Positions 18,543 through 18,588 of a stretch of 18,588 nucleotides of DNA are shown here, in pieces. How positions within the stretch are numbered: the stretch's first letter is position 1; each line of letters opens with the position of its first letter. Position numbers and translations under genes: made by a program. The notes under the pieces were generated by a model that saw only the letters and a list, made by a program, of their open reading frames with translations, made no database searches and had not been told where the DNA came from. This DNA is from STC-74 sp031423995 (lineage in GTDB: Bacteria > Patescibacteriota > Gracilibacteria > BD1-5 > UBA2023): NCBI GenBank assembly GCA_031423995.1, contig JANPGO010000089.1:1-18588 (forward strand), written 5' to 3'.

Positions 18543-18588
18543 TTTCCAGATGCGATTTATTTGCAATTTGTTCCGAATTTCATAGAAT

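Overview
The window reads coherently only if TGA is glycine (translation table 25). Under the standard code almost every gene breaks at TGA. With TGA as Gly, long frames appear that end only in TAA or TAG, and the TGA codons fall on conserved glycines: the glycines of SEFGRT and GTDHG in the DUF1501 domain, two in the N-terminal motif of the YvcK/CofD-like protein, and the TGG of an asparaginase-like protein. This points to Candidatus Gracilibacteria (BD1-5/GN02) or Absconditabacteria (SR1). The sequence alone does not separate the two. No tRNA, rRNA or CRISPR array was seen.

Layout. 1-118: a 7-bp tandem array. 142-3187: a membrane-anchored double-rhodanese protein overlapping a PEP-utilising-type phosphotransferase (ATP-grasp plus swivelling His domain). 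3250-3670: a small GIY-YIG nuclease gene with REP-like hairpins around it. 3697-4695 (minus): YvcK/CofD-like protein. 4777-6512: an SPFH/stomatin gene and an NfeD-like gene, normally neighbours, separated here by a four-helix-bundle (S23/IVP) gene that may be a small inserted cassette. 6639-7337: a short HrcA-like repressor. 7338-9940 (minus): an AT-richer island with an HTH/P-loop ATPase, a divergent short asparaginase-like protein and a frameshifted kinase-like protein. A near-identical 33-bp element lies upstream of the ATPase gene and again upstream of the asparaginase-like gene. 10068-10814: a TrmB-like regulator followed by a good rho-independent terminator. 10971-18542: a two-gene unit with a NicO-type metal transporter carrying an extracytoplasmic calcium-binding-repeat region, then one 2012-codon frame that fuses DUF1800 and DUF1501, normally two adjacent genes, and ends in beta-domains, a Gly/Ser linker and two SH3b domains.

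How the parts relate. SPFH plus NfeD is a known membrane-microdomain pair. The NicO and DUF1800-DUF1501 genes are 12 bp apart and probably co-transcribed, suggesting a cell-envelope function. The minus-strand island looks like a self-regulated accessory module of unknown purpose and is the best candidate for something undescribed; the DUF1800-DUF1501 fusion is the second. No start codon in the window has a convincing Shine-Dalgarno sequence.
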